A DNA stretch of 64,000 bases from Ottowia testudinis (GCF_017498525.1 NZ_CP071796.1:1674001-1738000), one strand, 5' to 3'; counted from the stretch's first letter, positions 36,836 through 46,946 are shown. Notes: generated by a model not told the origin, from the sequence alone. Made by a program: numbers and translations.

Positions 36836-37140
36836 CGTTGACGCTGGCGCACTACCTTACGTTGGGCGCAATCCTTTTCGCGCTGTCGATGGTGGGGATT
36901 TTTCTGAATCGCAAGAACATCATCGTGCTGCTGATGGCCGTCGAATTAATGCTTCTGGCCATCAACATGAATTTCGTGGCCTTCTCGCATTATCTGGGGG
37001 ACATGCATGGGCAGGTATTCGTGTTCTTCATCCTGACGGTGGCGGCGGCCGAGGCGGCGATCGGCTTGGCTATTTTGATGCTGCTGTTCCGCAACAAGTC
37101 CAACATCAACGTGGACGAACTCAATTCGCTGAAGGGTTAA
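36832..37140 (+). CDS. nuoK: NADH-quinone oxidoreductase subunit K
   Basis: A 102-residue three-helix subunit, homologous to MrpC. Conserved membrane glutamates are in [19 protein letters not shown] and [20 protein letters not shown], both required for proton pumping in E. coli. Confidence 0.98.
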   Translation: MTLTLAHYLTLGAILFALSMVGIFLNRKNIIVLLMAVELMLLAINMNFVAFSHYLGDMHGQVFVFFILTVAAAEAAIGLAILMLLFRNKSNINVDELNSLKG

Positions 37141-37146
37141 CGAGCA

Positions 37147-39159
37147 ATGAGTCAAACCCTTTCCGCCAACATGCTGCTGTGGGTGCCCTTGGCACCGCTG
37201 GCTGGTTCGCTGTTCGCGGGCATCCTGGGCACGGCCTTCGGTGGCAACCGTATTGGCCGCGCAGCCTCACACAGTGCCACGATTCTCGGCGTGCTGGTCG
37301 CGTTCATTCTTTCCGCTCTGACCTTAAGCAGCGTGGTGCTGGACGGCGCGCACTTCAATCAAACCATCTATGAATGGATGGTGGTCGGCGGGCTGAGGAT
37401 GGAGGTCGGTTTTCTGATTGACAGCCTGACCGCCGTGATGATGTGCGTGGTGACCTTCGTGTCGCTGATGGTGCACCTCTACACCATCGGATACATGCAC
37501 GATGACGACGGCTACAACCGTTTTTTTTCGTATATCTCGTTGTTTACTTTTTCGATGTTGATGCTCGTGATGAGCAACAACTTCCTGCAGTTGTTCTTCG
37601 GATGGGAGGCGGTGGGTCTCGTGTCCTACCTTCTGATCGGGTTCTGGTTTAACCGCCCCACCGCGATCTTCGCCAACATGAAGGCATTTCTGGTCAACCG
37701 GGTAGGCGATTTCGGCTTCATTCTCGGCATTGGGCTGATCGCTGCCTATGCCGGCTCGCTCAGCTACGGTGAGGTCTTTGCCAAGTCCGGCGACCTGGCC
37801 AAGATGGGTTTTCCGGGTACCGATTGGATGTTGATCACGGTGATCTGCATCTGCCTGTTCATTGGAGCCATGGGCAAGTCGGCACAGTTCCCGCTGCACG
37901 TCTGGCTGCCTGATTCGATGGAAGGCCCGACTCCGATCTCGGCGCTGATTCACGCCGCCACCATGGTCACCGCCGGCATCTTCATGGTGGCACGCATGTC
38001 TCCGCTGTTCGAGCTGTCGGACACTGCTCTTAATTTCATACTGGTCATCGGCGCCATCACTGCGCTGTTCATGGGTTTTCTGGGGATCATCCAGAACGAC
38101 ATCAAGCGCGTGGTGGCCTATTCGACCTTGTCGCAGCTGGGTTACATGACGGTGGCGTTGGGTGCGTCGGCCTACTCGGTCGCCGTCTTCCATCTCATGA
38201 CGCACGCATTTTTCAAGGCGCTTTTGTTCCTGGCGGCCGGCTCGGTCATCATGGGTTTGCACCACAATCAGGACATCCGCTGGATGGGCGGTGTTCGCAA
38301 ATACATGCCGATCACTTGGATCACGTTCCTGTTGGGGTCGCTGGCGCTGATCGGCACGCCGTTCTTTTCGGGCTTCTACTCCAAAGACGCCATCATCGAA
38401 GCGGTCCACGCCAGTCAATTGCCCGCCGCCGGTTTCGCGTATTTCGCGGTCTTGGCGGGTGTATTCGTGACGGCTTTCTATTCTTTTCGCCTGTACTTTC
38501 TGGTGTTCCATGGCAAGGAGCGCTACGACCAGAATCCGGATGCGCACCATGATCATGGACACCACGGCCACGATGAAAAACCGCACGAATCGCCATGGGT
38601 GGTGTGGGTCCCACTGGTTTTGTTGGCCATCCCTTCGGTCCTGATCGGTGCCATGACGCTGATGCCGATGCTGTTCGGAGATGTATTCAAGGGCGTGATC
38701 CACGTCGATGTTGCGCGGCACCCCGCGATGGCCGAATTGGCCGAAAAGATCCACGGCTGGTTGCCGATGGGCCTGCACGGCTTTGTGACAGCGCCGTTCT
38801 GGTTGGCGTTGGCCGGCGTGGCGGCGTCTTACTACATGTACATGGTCAATCCAGCGTTGCCGACGGCCATCAAGCGCATGGTCCAGCCCGTGTATACGCT
38901 GCTCGAAAACAAGTACTACCTCGACTCGTTCAACGAAAAAGTCCTTGCGCGTGGCGTGCGCCTGCTCGGCACTGGGCTCTGGAAGGGTGGTGACCGGGCC
39001 TTGATTGACGGCCTGGTGGTGAATGGATCGTGGAAAGTGGTCGGCTGGGTGTCTGGCGCGGTTCGCCGCCTCCAGTCTGGCTATCTGTATCACTACGCGC
39101 TGGTGATGATTCTGGGTGTCTTCGTGCTGATGACGTATTTCGTCTGGCTCAACAAGTAA
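37147..39159 (+). CDS. nuoL: NADH-quinone oxidoreductase subunit L
   Basis: A 670-residue antiporter-like pump subunit with a long lateral helix at its C-terminal end. The key Glu/Lys segments are FFGWEAVGLVSYLLIGFW and MGKSAQFPLHVWLPDSMEGP, followed by HAATMVTAGIFMVARM. A His-rich loop (AHHDHGHHGHDEKPHES, near residue 475) between helices is an elaboration that may bind metal adventitiously. The start has no long overlap with nuoK (six-base gap). Confidence 0.98.
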   Translation: MSQTLSANMLLWVPLAPLAGSLFAGILGTAFGGNRIGRAASHSATILGVLVAFILSALTLSSVVLDGAHFNQTIYEWMVVGGLRMEVGFLIDSLTAVMMCVVTFVSLMVHLYTIGYMHDDDGYNRFFSYISLFTFSMLMLVMSNNFLQLFFGWEAVGLVSYLLIGFWFNRPTAIFANMKAFLVNRVGDFGFILGIGLIAAYAGSLSYGEVFAKSGDLAKMGFPGTDWMLITVICICLFIGAMGKSAQFPLHVWLPDSMEGPTPISALIHAATMVTAGIFMVARMSPLFELSDTALNFILVIGAITALFMGFLGIIQNDIKRVVAYSTLSQLGYMTVALGASAYSVAVFHLMTHAFFKALLFLAAGSVIMGLHHNQDIRWMGGVRKYMPITWITFLLGSLALIGTPFFSGFYSKDAIIEAVHASQLPAAGFAYFAVLAGVFVTAFYSFRLYFLVFHGKERYDQNPDAHHDHGHHGHDEKPHESPWVVWVPLVLLAIPSVLIGAMTLMPMLFGDVFKGVIHVDVARHPAMAELAEKIHGWLPMGLHGFVTAPFWLALAGVAASYYMYMVNPALPTAIKRMVQPVYTLLENKYYLDSFNEKVLARGVRLLGTGLWKGGDRALIDGLVVNGSWKVVGWVSGAVRRLQSGYLYHYALVMILGVFVLMTYFVWLNK

Positions 39160-39176
39160 AGAAGAGCGAGCAAAAA

Positions 39177-40652
39177 ATGGGTTGGTTGAGCCTTGCCATC
39201 TGGACGCCGATCGTCTTCGGCGCCGTGCTGCTGGCACTGGGCCGAGAGAGTCAGGCGCAGCTTGTGCGCTGGATCGCGCTCATCGGGTCTTTCATCAGTT
39301 TTCTGATGACACTGCCGCTTTACCAGGGCTTCCAGCTCGGTACGCCGGCGATGCAGTTCGTCGAGAAAACGCCTTGGATTTCGCGATTCAACGTGAACTA
39401 CCACCTGGGGGTGGATGGCATATCGGTTTGGTTCGTGCTGTTGACGGCGTTCATCACGGTGATCGTGGTGCTTGCGGGCTGGGAAGTGATCCAGCGCAAG
39501 GTCAACCAGTACATGGCCGCGTTCCTGATGCTGTCGGGCTTGATGATCGGCGTGTTCTCCGCGCTTGATGGCGTGCTGTTCTACATGTTCTTCGAAGCCA
39601 CACTGATTCCGATGTATCTGATCATCGGCATCTGGGGTGGCCCGAACAAGATCTACGCCGCCTTCAAGTTCTTCCTCTACACCTTCATGGGCTCGCTGCT
39701 CATGCTGGTAGCCTTCATCTATCTGTACATGCGCTCGGGCGGCAGTTTCGACGTGTTGACCTGGCAAAGCCTGCCGCTGCAGGGCAGCACGCAAACACTA
39801 TTGTTCTTTGCATTTTTCGCCGCCTTTGCCGTCAAGGTGCCGATGTTTCCGGTGCACACTTGGCTGCCGGACGTGCACGTCGAAGCACCCACTGGCGGCT
39901 CGGCTGTGCTGGCGGCCATCATGCTGAAGCTGGGCGCCTACGGTTTCTTGCGCTTTTCGCTGCCGATCCTGCCAGACGCTTCGCGCGAATGGGCTTGGCT
40001 GATGATTGCCCTGTCGCTCATCGCGGTCATCTACATCGGCGTCGTGGCGCTGGTGCAGAAAGACATGAAGAAGCTGGTCGCCTACTCGTCTGTGGCGCAC
40101 ATGGGCTTTGTGACACTGGGTTTCTTCGTCTTCAATCCCATGGGCGTCACGGGCGGATTGCTGCAAATGATCGCGCACGGATTTGTGTCGGGCGCCATGT
40201 TCCTGTGCATTGGCGTGCTGTACGACCGCGTGCACTCGCGTGACATCTCGGCCTATGGGGGCGTGGCCAATACCATGCCGCGATTTGCGGTCTTTGCGTT
40301 GCTGTTCTTCATGGCTAATTGCGGCCTCCCAGGCACCGCGGGTTTCGTGGGCGAATGGACGGTGATTCTGGGTGTCGTGCAGGCCAACTTCTGGATCGGC
40401 CTGATGGCTGCGACGGCGTTGATCTCGGGGGCCGCCTACTCGCTGTGGATGTTCAAGCGTGTCTATTTTGGCGTCGTGGCCAACGAGCACGTGCGCGAGA
40501 TGAGCGACATCAACGGCCGCGAATTCCTGGTGCTGGCGCTGCTGGCCATCGCCGTGCTGTCAATGGGTCTGTACCCGAAGCCGTTCACCGACGTCATGGA
40601 CGCCTCGGTGGCCAACCTGCTCAAGCAGGTGGCGGTATCCAAGCTGAATTGA
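39177..40652 (+). CDS. nuoM: NADH-quinone oxidoreductase subunit M
   Basis: A 491-residue antiporter-like pump subunit with 14 helices. [20 protein letters not shown] carries the conserved Glu, and [20 protein letters not shown] and [20 protein letters not shown] carry conserved Lys and His positions. The ATG at 39177 gives [16 protein letters not shown]; the longer upstream frame overlaps nuoL and is not credible. Confidence 0.97.
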   Translation: MGWLSLAIWTPIVFGAVLLALGRESQAQLVRWIALIGSFISFLMTLPLYQGFQLGTPAMQFVEKTPWISRFNVNYHLGVDGISVWFVLLTAFITVIVVLAGWEVIQRKVNQYMAAFLMLSGLMIGVFSALDGVLFYMFFEATLIPMYLIIGIWGGPNKIYAAFKFFLYTFMGSLLMLVAFIYLYMRSGGSFDVLTWQSLPLQGSTQTLLFFAFFAAFAVKVPMFPVHTWLPDVHVEAPTGGSAVLAAIMLKLGAYGFLRFSLPILPDASREWAWLMIALSLIAVIYIGVVALVQKDMKKLVAYSSVAHMGFVTLGFFVFNPMGVTGGLLQMIAHGFVSGAMFLCIGVLYDRVHSRDISAYGGVANTMPRFAVFALLFFMANCGLPGTAGFVGEWTVILGVVQANFWIGLMAATALISGAAYSLWMFKRVYFGVVANEHVREMSDINGREFLVLALLAIAVLSMGLYPKPFTDVMDASVANLLKQVAVSKLN

Positions 40653-40665
40653 GGATATGCAGAAG

Positions 40666-42153
40666 ATGATTGACAGATTCAGTTGGATCGCCATCTACCC
40701 GGAGATTGTGCTCCTGGTCATGGCATGTGTGATCGTGCTTGTGGACTTGCTTGACAAGAGCCAGCGCCGAATGCCGGCCTACATCCTGTCGCAGCTCACT
40801 CTGCTGGGCGTGGCCGGACTCACCGGCATGTACGCCTTGGGCGGCCAGACGATCTATGGTTTCGGCGGCTTGGTTGTCAGCGATCCAATGGCCAACTGGC
40901 TCAAGTGCTTTGCCGCGCTGGCCGTGCTGGTCGGCTTTGTCTACGGCCGGACCTATGTGGCTCAGCGTGGCATGTTGCGTGGCGCCGAGTGGTACGTGCT
41001 GAATCTGTTGTCGCTGCTGGGCGGCTTCGTGCTGATTTCTGCCAACAACTTCCTGCTCATCTATCTGGGCCTGGAGTGCATGACACTGGCAGGCTACGCG
41101 CTGGTGGCCTTGCGCCGCGATCACACCGTGTCGGTCGAGGCGGCCATGAAGTACTTCGTGCTGGGTGCCATGGCCTCGGGCTTTTTACTCTACGGCATGT
41201 CCATGCTGTATGGCGCCACTGGCACGCTGGATATTGGCGTTGTCTTCAAGGCCGTGGCCTCTGGGCATATCAAGCACCAGGTGCTGGTGTTTGGCGTGGT
41301 GTTCGTGGTCGCCGGCCTGGCTTTCAAGTTTGGCGCCGTGCCCTTCCACATGTGGGTGCCCGATGTCTATCAGGGCGCGCCCACCGCGGTGACGCTGATG
41401 ATCGGCAGCGCGCCTGAGTTGGCGGCGTTCGCCATGGCCATCCGCCTGCTGGTAGAGGGTTTGCTGCCGCTGGCGTTCGACTGGCAGCAGATGCTGGCCC
41501 TGTTGGCCATTGCGTCGCTGCTGGTCGGAAACCTGGCCGCCATAGCGCAAACCAACCTCAAGCGCATGTTGGCCTATTCGACCATTTCGCACATGGGCTT
41601 TGTGTTGCTGGGCCTGATGGCGGGCGTGGTGGGGGGCAACGCGCTGGCGGCGGCTAACGCCTACAGCTCGGCCATGTTCTATGTCGTTGTTTACGTGCTG
41701 ACCACGCTGGTGAGCTTCGGCATCATCCTGCTGCTAGCGCGCGAGGGCTTCGAGAGCGAGGAAATCGCCGACTTCGCCGGCCTTAACCAGCGCAGCCCAC
41801 TGTACGCCGGCATCATGGCCGTGTGCCTGTTCTCGCTGGCGGGCGTTCCGCCGCTGGTCGGGTTCCAGGCCAAGTTGTCCGTGCTTCAGGCGCTGATCAG
41901 CACAGGGCAGGCATTCCACATCGGGTTGGCGGTGTATGCGGTGCTCATGTCGCTCATCGGCGCGTTCTACTACCTGCGTGTCATCAAGGTCATGTACTTC
42001 GACGACCCTGTCAGCATTGAGCCGATCCGTGCGCCGTTCGACATGCGTGCCGTGCTCACAGCGAACGGCGCGTTGCTCCTGATCTTGGGTCTGGTGCCGG
42101 GTACGCTGATGGCCTTGTGCGCGAAAGCCATCGTGCAGATGCTTGCCGCCTGA
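40666..42153 (+). CDS. nuoN: NADH-quinone oxidoreductase subunit N
   Basis: A 495-residue antiporter-like pump subunit and the last nuo gene. [19 protein letters not shown] and [20 protein letters not shown] contain the conserved charged residues. Two starts are possible: ATG 40657 has GAGG only two bases upstream, while ATG 40666 ([18 protein letters not shown]) has a workable spacing of eleven and is preferred. The stop overlaps the DUF2818 start. Confidence 0.95.
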   Translation: MIDRFSWIAIYPEIVLLVMACVIVLVDLLDKSQRRMPAYILSQLTLLGVAGLTGMYALGGQTIYGFGGLVVSDPMANWLKCFAALAVLVGFVYGRTYVAQRGMLRGAEWYVLNLLSLLGGFVLISANNFLLIYLGLECMTLAGYALVALRRDHTVSVEAAMKYFVLGAMASGFLLYGMSMLYGATGTLDIGVVFKAVASGHIKHQVLVFGVVFVVAGLAFKFGAVPFHMWVPDVYQGAPTAVTLMIGSAPELAAFAMAIRLLVEGLLPLAFDWQQMLALLAIASLLVGNLAAIAQTNLKRMLAYSTISHMGFVLLGLMAGVVGGNALAAANAYSSAMFYVVVYVLTTLVSFGIILLLAREGFESEEIADFAGLNQRSPLYAGIMAVCLFSLAGVPPLVGFQAKLSVLQALISTGQAFHIGLAVYAVLMSLIGAFYYLRVIKVMYFDDPVSIEPIRAPFDMRAVLTANGALLLILGLVPGTLMALCAKAIVQMLAA

Positions 42154-42461
42154 TGTCGCAGAACCTGTCGGTCTGGCTGCTGATCCTGCTGGCTCTTGTC
42201 TGCGCCAACCTGCCGTTTATCAACCAGCGACTGCTGACCGTTGTGCCGCTGCGGGCGCCGGTCAAGAACCTGGCTTGGCGGCTGGCTGAACTTGTGTTGT
42301 GGTATGCCGTCGTTATCGGCGCCGGCATGGCGATGGAGCGGTCGCTGGGCCAAAACCAGCCCCAGGGCTGGGAGTTTTACGCGGTCACGGCCCCGCTGTT
42401 CATAACGCTGGCCTTCCCTGGTTTCGTTTACTGCTATCTCGTGCGTCGGGGTGGCCGATGA
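42153..42461 (+). CDS. DUF2818 family membrane protein
   Basis: A 102-residue protein with three predicted helices (about residues 5-22, 44-63, 76-96). It matches the DUF2818 family, which in Betaproteobacteria sits directly after nuoN; the LPFINQRLLTVVPLR segment is typical. Its start shares one base with the nuoN stop, so it belongs to the nuo operon. A role in complex I assembly or stability has been suggested only by position; nothing is proven. Confidence 0.85.
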   Translation: MSQNLSVWLLILLALVCANLPFINQRLLTVVPLRAPVKNLAWRLAELVLWYAVVIGAGMAMERSLGQNQPQGWEFYAVTAPLFITLAFPGFVYCYLVRRGGR

Positions 42462-43051
42462 GTGCTGATCTGCGCGAAGTTCGCGTCGCCAGCGAGAAAG
42501 TGCTGCAGAGTGGCTTTCTCCATGTATTTCGGGATCGGGTGCGTTTGCCCGACGGCAATCTGACGCAGCGCGAATACATCGTGCACCCCGGTGCCGTCAT
42601 GATCGTGCCTCTGCTGGAAGGAGAGGACGGTGCGACGCGGCTGGTGCTGGAGCGCCAATATCGGTATCCGGTGCAACAGGTAATCATCGAGTTTCCGGCC
42701 GGCAAGCTGGACCAGGGAGAGAGTACGCTGACCTGCGCGCAGCGCGAGTTGCACGAGGAAACCGGCTACACCGCCAGCCAATGGGCGCGCGCCGGTGTGT
42801 TGCATCCCGTGGTGTCGTATTCGACCGAATTCATCGAAGTGTGGTTTGCGCGCGGCCTGACGTTGGGCGAGCGCCGCCTGGATGAGGGCGAATTTTTGGA
42901 GGTGTTCACTGCCACACCCGAGCAACTGTACGATTGGTGTCGAAATGGTCAGGTCACCGATGCCAAGACCTTGATTGGCGCGCTGTGGCTGCAAAACGTG
43001 CAAAGTGGCGCCTGGATGCTCGATTGGCAGCGTGCCGATGCGTTCGCTTGA
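42458..43051 (+). CDS. Nudix hydrolase, ADP-ribose pyrophosphatase type
   Basis: A 197-residue Nudix protein. The Nudix box GKLDQGESTLTCAQRELHEE-TGYT fits GX5EX7REUXEEXGU with metal-binding glutamates in place. The N-terminal half has the strands typical of ADP-ribose diphosphatases (VHPGAVMIVPLLE, LVLERQYRYPVQQ, IEFPAGK). It probably cleaves ADP-ribose or a similar NAD breakdown product, matching its place at the end of the NADH dehydrogenase operon (inference). The ATG overlaps the DUF2818 stop by four bases. Confidence 0.93.
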   Translation: MSADLREVRVASEKVLQSGFLHVFRDRVRLPDGNLTQREYIVHPGAVMIVPLLEGEDGATRLVLERQYRYPVQQVIIEFPAGKLDQGESTLTCAQRELHEETGYTASQWARAGVLHPVVSYSTEFIEVWFARGLTLGERRLDEGEFLEVFTATPEQLYDWCRNGQVTDAKTLIGALWLQNVQSGAWMLDWQRADAFA

Positions 43052-43060
43052 GGGCGGCGC

Positions 43061-43522
43061 ATGAAGGTCTTTGATCTGCACTGCGCGCACGGCCACGCCT
43101 TTGAGGGCTGGTTTGCGTCCGATGACGACTTCCAGGATCAACTGGCACGCCAGCTGCTTGAATGCCCCCTGTGCGGTGATCGCGACGTCAGCAAGTTGCC
43201 CAGCGCGCCGCGCCTGAATCTGAGCGGCGCCAGCGCGCCGTCGCCAGCCGCCTCGGAGGCTGCGGCGCCGAAGGATGTCGCGGCTTTGCAGCCGGCGGCG
43301 ATGCAAGCTGCATGGATGCACATGGTGCGTCAGGTCATGGCCAATACCGAAGACGTGGGCGGGCGTTTTGCCGAGGAAGCGCGCCGCATTCACTACGGCG
43401 AGGCCGAAGAGCGCGGCATCCGCGGCCAGGCCACCAGCGAGCAGACCGAGGAGCTGCTGGACGAGGGCATCGCCGTCGTCGCGCTGCCGGTGCCGCCAAG
43501 CCTCAAAAATACCCTGCAATGA
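43061..43522 (+). CDS. DUF1178 family protein
   Basis: A 153-residue protein. The N-terminal 50 residues form a zinc-ribbon-like unit: DLHCAHGHAFEGWFASDDDF and LLECPLCGDRDVSKLPSAP, with Cys/His pairs that could bind zinc. The C-terminal half (MANTEDVGGRFAEEARRIHY, GIRGQATSEQTEELLDEGI) is the strongest match to the family. The middle is Ala/Pro/Ser-rich. The function is unknown; the gene follows the Nudix gene in the same direction. A family B repeat begins at its stop codon. Confidence 0.88.
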   Translation: MKVFDLHCAHGHAFEGWFASDDDFQDQLARQLLECPLCGDRDVSKLPSAPRLNLSGASAPSPAASEAAAPKDVAALQPAAMQAAWMHMVRQVMANTEDVGGRFAEEARRIHYGEAEERGIRGQATSEQTEELLDEGIAVVALPVPPSLKNTLQ

Positions 43523-43574
43523 TTTTGATAGCTGCTTGCGCTTGTCAGACAAGCGCTGGCGGTCGAAAATGCTT
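43521..43574 (+). repeat. Dispersed repeat family B, copy after DUF1178 gene
   Basis: TTTTGATAGCTGCTTGCGCT, then TGTCAGACAAGCGCTGGCGG and TCGAAAATG. GCGCTTGTC and the following GACAAGCGC form a perfect stem. Confidence 0.85.
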
Positions 43575-43829
43575 GATTAGGCCAGTATCACTGCTGGCCG
43601 TCATCCCGGCTTCCGCAGGTGTGACGTGGTCAAAAAAGGGGTTTTCAGGATTTTTCGCACCGGCAATAGGCGGTGAATCAAGCAAGAGACTTGAGCAATC
43701 GGTTACACAGCTACCCATCCATCAATCCCGGAAGAGCGCGGAGGCAGGCCATGAGAAGCCGCCGCGGATTGGGCTTGGCCGCTTGACGGTGTCGCTTTGC
43801 GGAGAAGCCGCTTCAGCGCCACAGGGGGC
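43575..43829. other. Intergenic stretch between convergent DUF1178 and fnr genes
   Basis: No gene is supported in these 255 bases. CTTGATTAGGCC at about 43570 resembles the end of the insertion sequence at 16372 in ten of its first twelve bases, but no second end or transposase remnant follows, so it is only noted. Confidence 0.4.
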
Positions 43830-44552
43830 TTATTCAGCGCACGCTGGCGCATTGACGATGGCGCGCAACGCGTCGGTATCAATGATGCGCACGTGGCGCT
43901 GCTTGACCTCGACGATGCCGTCCTCGGCAAACTTCGAGAACGTGCGGCTCACCGTCTCCAGCTTCAGGCCCAGGTAGCTGCCGATCTCTTCGCGCGTCAT
44001 GCGCAGCACCAGCTCGCTTTGTGAAAACCCGCGTGCGTGCAAGCGCTGCACCAGGTTCAGCAAGAACGCGGCCAGGCGCTCCTCGGCGCGCATGCTGCCC
44101 AGCAGCAGCATCACGCCATGCTCGCGCACGATCTCCCGGCTCATGATCTTGTGCACGTGCGTCTGCAGCGCGGGCACCTCGCGCGATAGCTCCTCGATGC
44201 GGTCGTACGGCATGACGCAGACCTCGGCGTCTTCGAGTGCGACCGCGTCACAAGTGTGGCGATCGCCGACGATGCCGTCCAGCCCAATGATCTCGCCCGC
44301 CATCTGAAAGCCGGTCACTTGGTCGCGCCCGTCGGCCGTCGCAATGCAGGTCTTGAAAAAGCCGGTGCGGATCGCGTAAAGCGCGCTGAAGCGGTCGCCG
44401 TTCGAGAACAAGGCCGCGCCGCGCTTGAGCCGGCGCCGCGTGGCTACCAGGCCATCCAGCCGGTCAATGTCGCCGTCCGACAGGCCCATCGGCATGCACA
44501 GCTCACGCAGATTACAGTTGGAACAGGCGACTTTGATGGTTTGCGGGGTCAT
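43830..44552 (-). CDS. fnr: Fnr-type oxygen-sensing transcription regulator
   Basis: A 240-residue CRP/FNR-family regulator. N-terminal cysteines in CSNCNLRELC (residues 10, 13, 19) plus the Cys in DRHTCDAVAL (near residue 101) provide the four ligands of the oxygen-sensitive [4Fe-4S] cluster. The cyclic-nucleotide-like barrel spans about 25-140, the dimer helix 145-175 and the helix-turn-helix about 190-220, where LKLETVSRTFSKF carries the E-x-x-S-R residues that read TTGAT half-sites. It is divergent from hemN with a perfect FNR box between them, suggesting autoregulation and control of hemN. Confidence 0.95.
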   Translation of the reverse strand: MTPQTIKVACSNCNLRELCMPMGLSDGDIDRLDGLVATRRRLKRGAALFSNGDRFSALYAIRTGFFKTCIATADGRDQVTGFQMAGEIIGLDGIVGDRHTCDAVALEDAEVCVMPYDRIEELSREVPALQTHVHKIMSREIVREHGVMLLLGSMRAEERLAAFLLNLVQRLHARGFSQSELVLRMTREEIGSYLGLKLETVSRTFSKFAEDGIVEVKQRHVRIIDTDALRAIVNAPACAE

Positions 44553-44674
44553 GCGGGCGGTGGGGCGTGGCGTATCGAAACAGGGTGTGCGGGTGCCGGT
44601 ATTTTAGGCGAAGGGTTTTTCAGCCTCCCCAGCCCTTGATCCAGCGCAAAGACCGACGAAGCAACTCGGATACC

Positions 44675-44688
44675 TTGATCATCATCAA
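44675..44688. promoter_or_regulatory. FNR box
   Basis: TTGATCATCATCAA is a perfect match to TTGAT-N4-ATCAA. It lies 70 bases before the hemN start and 123 bases before the fnr start on the other strand. Activation of hemN at low oxygen by the adjacent Fnr is the expected outcome. Confidence 0.85.
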
Positions 44689-44744
44689 GGTGCGGATTGG
44701 CGCGCGAGGCGACATTTCGGCCTGAGATCAAAAGGAATGCAACG

Positions 44745-46127
44745 ATGCCAGCCATCACGACCGAGCTGCTCACCAAATTCGACGTCTCTGGCCCGCGATA
44801 CACCTCGTACCCGACGGCCGACCGGTTCGTGGAGGCTTTTGGCCAATCCGATTACCTGCAGGCGCTCGACCAGCGGCGCACCGGCCCCGCCGCCATGGCG
44901 CTGCCGCTGTCGCTGTACGTGCACATCCCGTTTTGCGAGTCGCTGTGCTACTACTGCGCCTGCAACAAGATCATCACCAAGCACCACGACCGCAGCGCGC
45001 CGTATCTGCGCTATCTGGCCAAGGAGGTCGATCTGCACGTGCAGCACATCGGCGCCGGCCAGTCTGTCAGCCAGTTGCACCTGGGCGGCGGTACGCCCAC
45101 GTTTTTCAGCGACGACGAATTGTCCGACCTGATGGCCATGCTGCGCCGCAACTTCAGCCTGGTGCCGGGCGGCGAATATTCGATCGAGGTCGACCCGCGC
45201 ACGGTGACTGCCGACCGGCTGGCGCACCTGGCGCGGCTGGGTTTCAACCGCCTGAGCTTTGGCGTGCAGGATTTCGATCCCCTCGTGCAAAAGGCCGTGC
45301 ACCGCGTACAGCCGGCCAGCCAGGTGTTCGCGCTTGTCGAGGCGGCGCGCGGCATCGGCTTTGAATCGATCAACGTCGATCTGATCTATGGGTTGCCGAA
45401 GCAGACACCCGAATCCTTCGACCGCACGCTGGCCCAGGTGGCCGAGCTGCGGCCCGACCGCATCGCGCTCTACGCCTATGCGCACCTGCCGGAGCGCTTC
45501 AAGCCGCAGCGGCGCATCATCGCCATCGACCTGCCGGGCGCGCCGAACAAGGTTGCCATGCTGGCGCGCTCGCTGGCGGCGTTCGAGCAGGCGGGCTACG
45601 TTTACGTGGGCATGGACCACTTCGCGCTGCCCAACGACGCCCTGGCCGTGGCCAAGCGCCAGGGGCGTCTGCACCGCAACTTCCAGGGCTACAGCACGCA
45701 GCCCGACTGCGACCTGATCGGGCTGGGCGTGTCGGCCATCGGCAAGGTGGGCGCCACCTACAGCCAGAACGCCAAGTCGCTGGAGGAATACCAGGACCTG
45801 CTGGACCACGGCCACCTGCCCGTGGTGCGCGGGCTGGCCGTGTCGCGCGACGATCTGGCGCGGCGCGCCGTCATCATGGCGCTGATGTGCCAGGGTGAGG
45901 TGCTGTTCGAATCGATCGAGCTGGCGCACCTGATCGACTTTCAGGACTATTTCGCGGCCGAGCTGGAGGCGCTCCGCGCCATGCAGGACCAGGGGCTGGT
46001 CACGGTGGGCGACGGCAGCGTGCAGGTCACTCCCATGGGCTGGTTTTTCGTGCGTGGCGTGGCCATGGTGTTCGACAAATACCTGCAGGCCGACCGCACG
46101 CGGGCGCGCTTCTCGAAAATTATCTAA
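44745..46127 (+). CDS. hemN: Oxygen-independent coproporphyrinogen III oxidase
   Basis: A 460-residue radical-SAM enzyme that decarboxylates coproporphyrinogen III to protoporphyrinogen IX without oxygen. The cluster motif C-x3-C-x2-C is in IPFCESLCYYCACNKI; GGGTPTF binds AdoMet; the N-terminal GPRYTSYPTADRFVEAF (trip-wire region) and the C-terminal HemN domain are complete. The ATG at 44745 has AAAAGGAA upstream and gives MPAITTELL. Control by the FNR box upstream fits anaerobic haem synthesis. Confidence 0.96.
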   Translation: MPAITTELLTKFDVSGPRYTSYPTADRFVEAFGQSDYLQALDQRRTGPAAMALPLSLYVHIPFCESLCYYCACNKIITKHHDRSAPYLRYLAKEVDLHVQHIGAGQSVSQLHLGGGTPTFFSDDELSDLMAMLRRNFSLVPGGEYSIEVDPRTVTADRLAHLARLGFNRLSFGVQDFDPLVQKAVHRVQPASQVFALVEAARGIGFESINVDLIYGLPKQTPESFDRTLAQVAELRPDRIALYAYAHLPERFKPQRRIIAIDLPGAPNKVAMLARSLAAFEQAGYVYVGMDHFALPNDALAVAKRQGRLHRNFQGYSTQPDCDLIGLGVSAIGKVGATYSQNAKSLEEYQDLLDHGHLPVVRGLAVSRDDLARRAVIMALMCQGEVLFESIELAHLIDFQDYFAAELEALRAMQDQGLVTVGDGSVQVTPMGWFFVRGVAMVFDKYLQADRTRARFSKII

Positions 46128-46225
46128 CCCCCTGAGCCGCTGTGCGGCTCCCCCCGGAGAGGGGGGCGACGCCAGTGGCCGGTACAAGCCCGGCCACGGC
46201 GCCCTCGCATGGCTTGCTCCGCAGC
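46128..46225 (-). repeat. Dispersed repeat family A, copy 3
   Basis: CCCCCTGAGCCGCTGTGCGG, CTCCCCCCGGAGAGGGGGGC, then CGGCCACGGCGCC. It shares the CCCCTGAG-CCGC start and GGCCACGGCGCC block with 48183-48275. Internal CTCCCCCC/GGGGGG can form a hairpin directly after the hemN stop. Confidence 0.65.
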
Positions 46226-46259
46226 CCTCGATGCAGGCCAGGAAGGCGATACTCGATCC

Positions 46260-46946
46260 ATGCAAACCTCTATCGCGGTGACGGCCCTGGTGATGGGGCT
46301 GGCTGGCGGACCGCACTGCATCGCCATGTGCGGCGCGGCGTGCGCCGGTATCGGGCAGGCGGCGGCGCCGCGCGGCACACAAGCCATTTCGATGTTCCAG
46401 CTCGGGCGTCTGGCGGGCTATTCCGCATTGGGCGCGCTGGCCGCCGTCACCATGCAGGGCTTGGGCTGGCTTACCGTACAGTCAGCGGCGCTGCGGCCGG
46501 TCTGGACCATGGTGCACGTGGCGGCCGTGCTGCTGGGGCTGGTGCTGCTCATTCAAGCCCGCCAGCCGGTGTGGCTGGAGACCGGGGCGCGCCGCGTTTG
46601 GGCCAAGGTGCGCGCGGCCACGCAGTCGATGGGGCTGATGGCGCCGCTGGGGCTGGGGGTGGCGTGGGCCTTGCTGCCGTGCGGGCTGCTGTATTCGGCG
46701 CTGCTGGTGGCGGCGCTCGCGGGCGGCGCGGCCGGCGGGGCCATGGTGATGGCGCTGTTCGCCGTGGGCTCTGGCGTGTCGTTGTGGGCGGGGCCCTGGC
46801 TGCTGCTGCGCCTGGGTCAAAACGGCCGCGGCGCGTGGAGCATGCGCATCGCCGGATTGGCGCTGATGCTTACCTCGGCCTGGGGTCTGTACATGGGGCT
46901 GGCGCACGATCAGGCGCCGTGGTGCGTGGTGCCGCCGGCGCGTTGA
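46260..46946 (+). CDS. SafE/UreH-type membrane protein (DsbD_2-like)
   Basis: A 228-residue protein with about six helices. It begins with ALVMGLAGGPHCIAMCGAAC, the GGPHCxxMCG signature of the family found near cytochrome cbb3 oxidase genes and linked to copper or haem protein biogenesis; the Cys pair may handle metal or thiol chemistry. A second conserved segment, GVAWALLPCGLLYSALLVAA, repeats the P-C-G motif in a later helix. Its exact role cannot be fixed. The start at 46260 removes repeat-encoded residues upstream. The place near fnr and hemN suggests microaerobic function (inference). Confidence 0.85.
   Translation: MQTSIAVTALVMGLAGGPHCIAMCGAACAGIGQAAAPRGTQAISMFQLGRLAGYSALGALAAVTMQGLGWLTVQSAALRPVWTMVHVAAVLLGLVLLIQARQPVWLETGARRVWAKVRAATQSMGLMAPLGLGVAWALLPCGLLYSALLVAALAGGAAGGAMVMALFAVGSGVSLWAGPWLLLRLGQNGRGAWSMRIAGLALMLTSAWGLYMGLAHDQAPWCVVPPAR

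Noticed and set aside
37324..39237. 637-codon minus-strand frame opposite nuoL
   Set aside because: It mirrors a complete NuoL gene and starts and ends without regulatory signals; no recognisable domain.
43568..43585. IS1595-like end CTTGATTAGGCC
   Set aside because: Only about twelve bases match, with no opposite end, target duplication or transposase remnant nearby; it partly overlaps a family B repeat.
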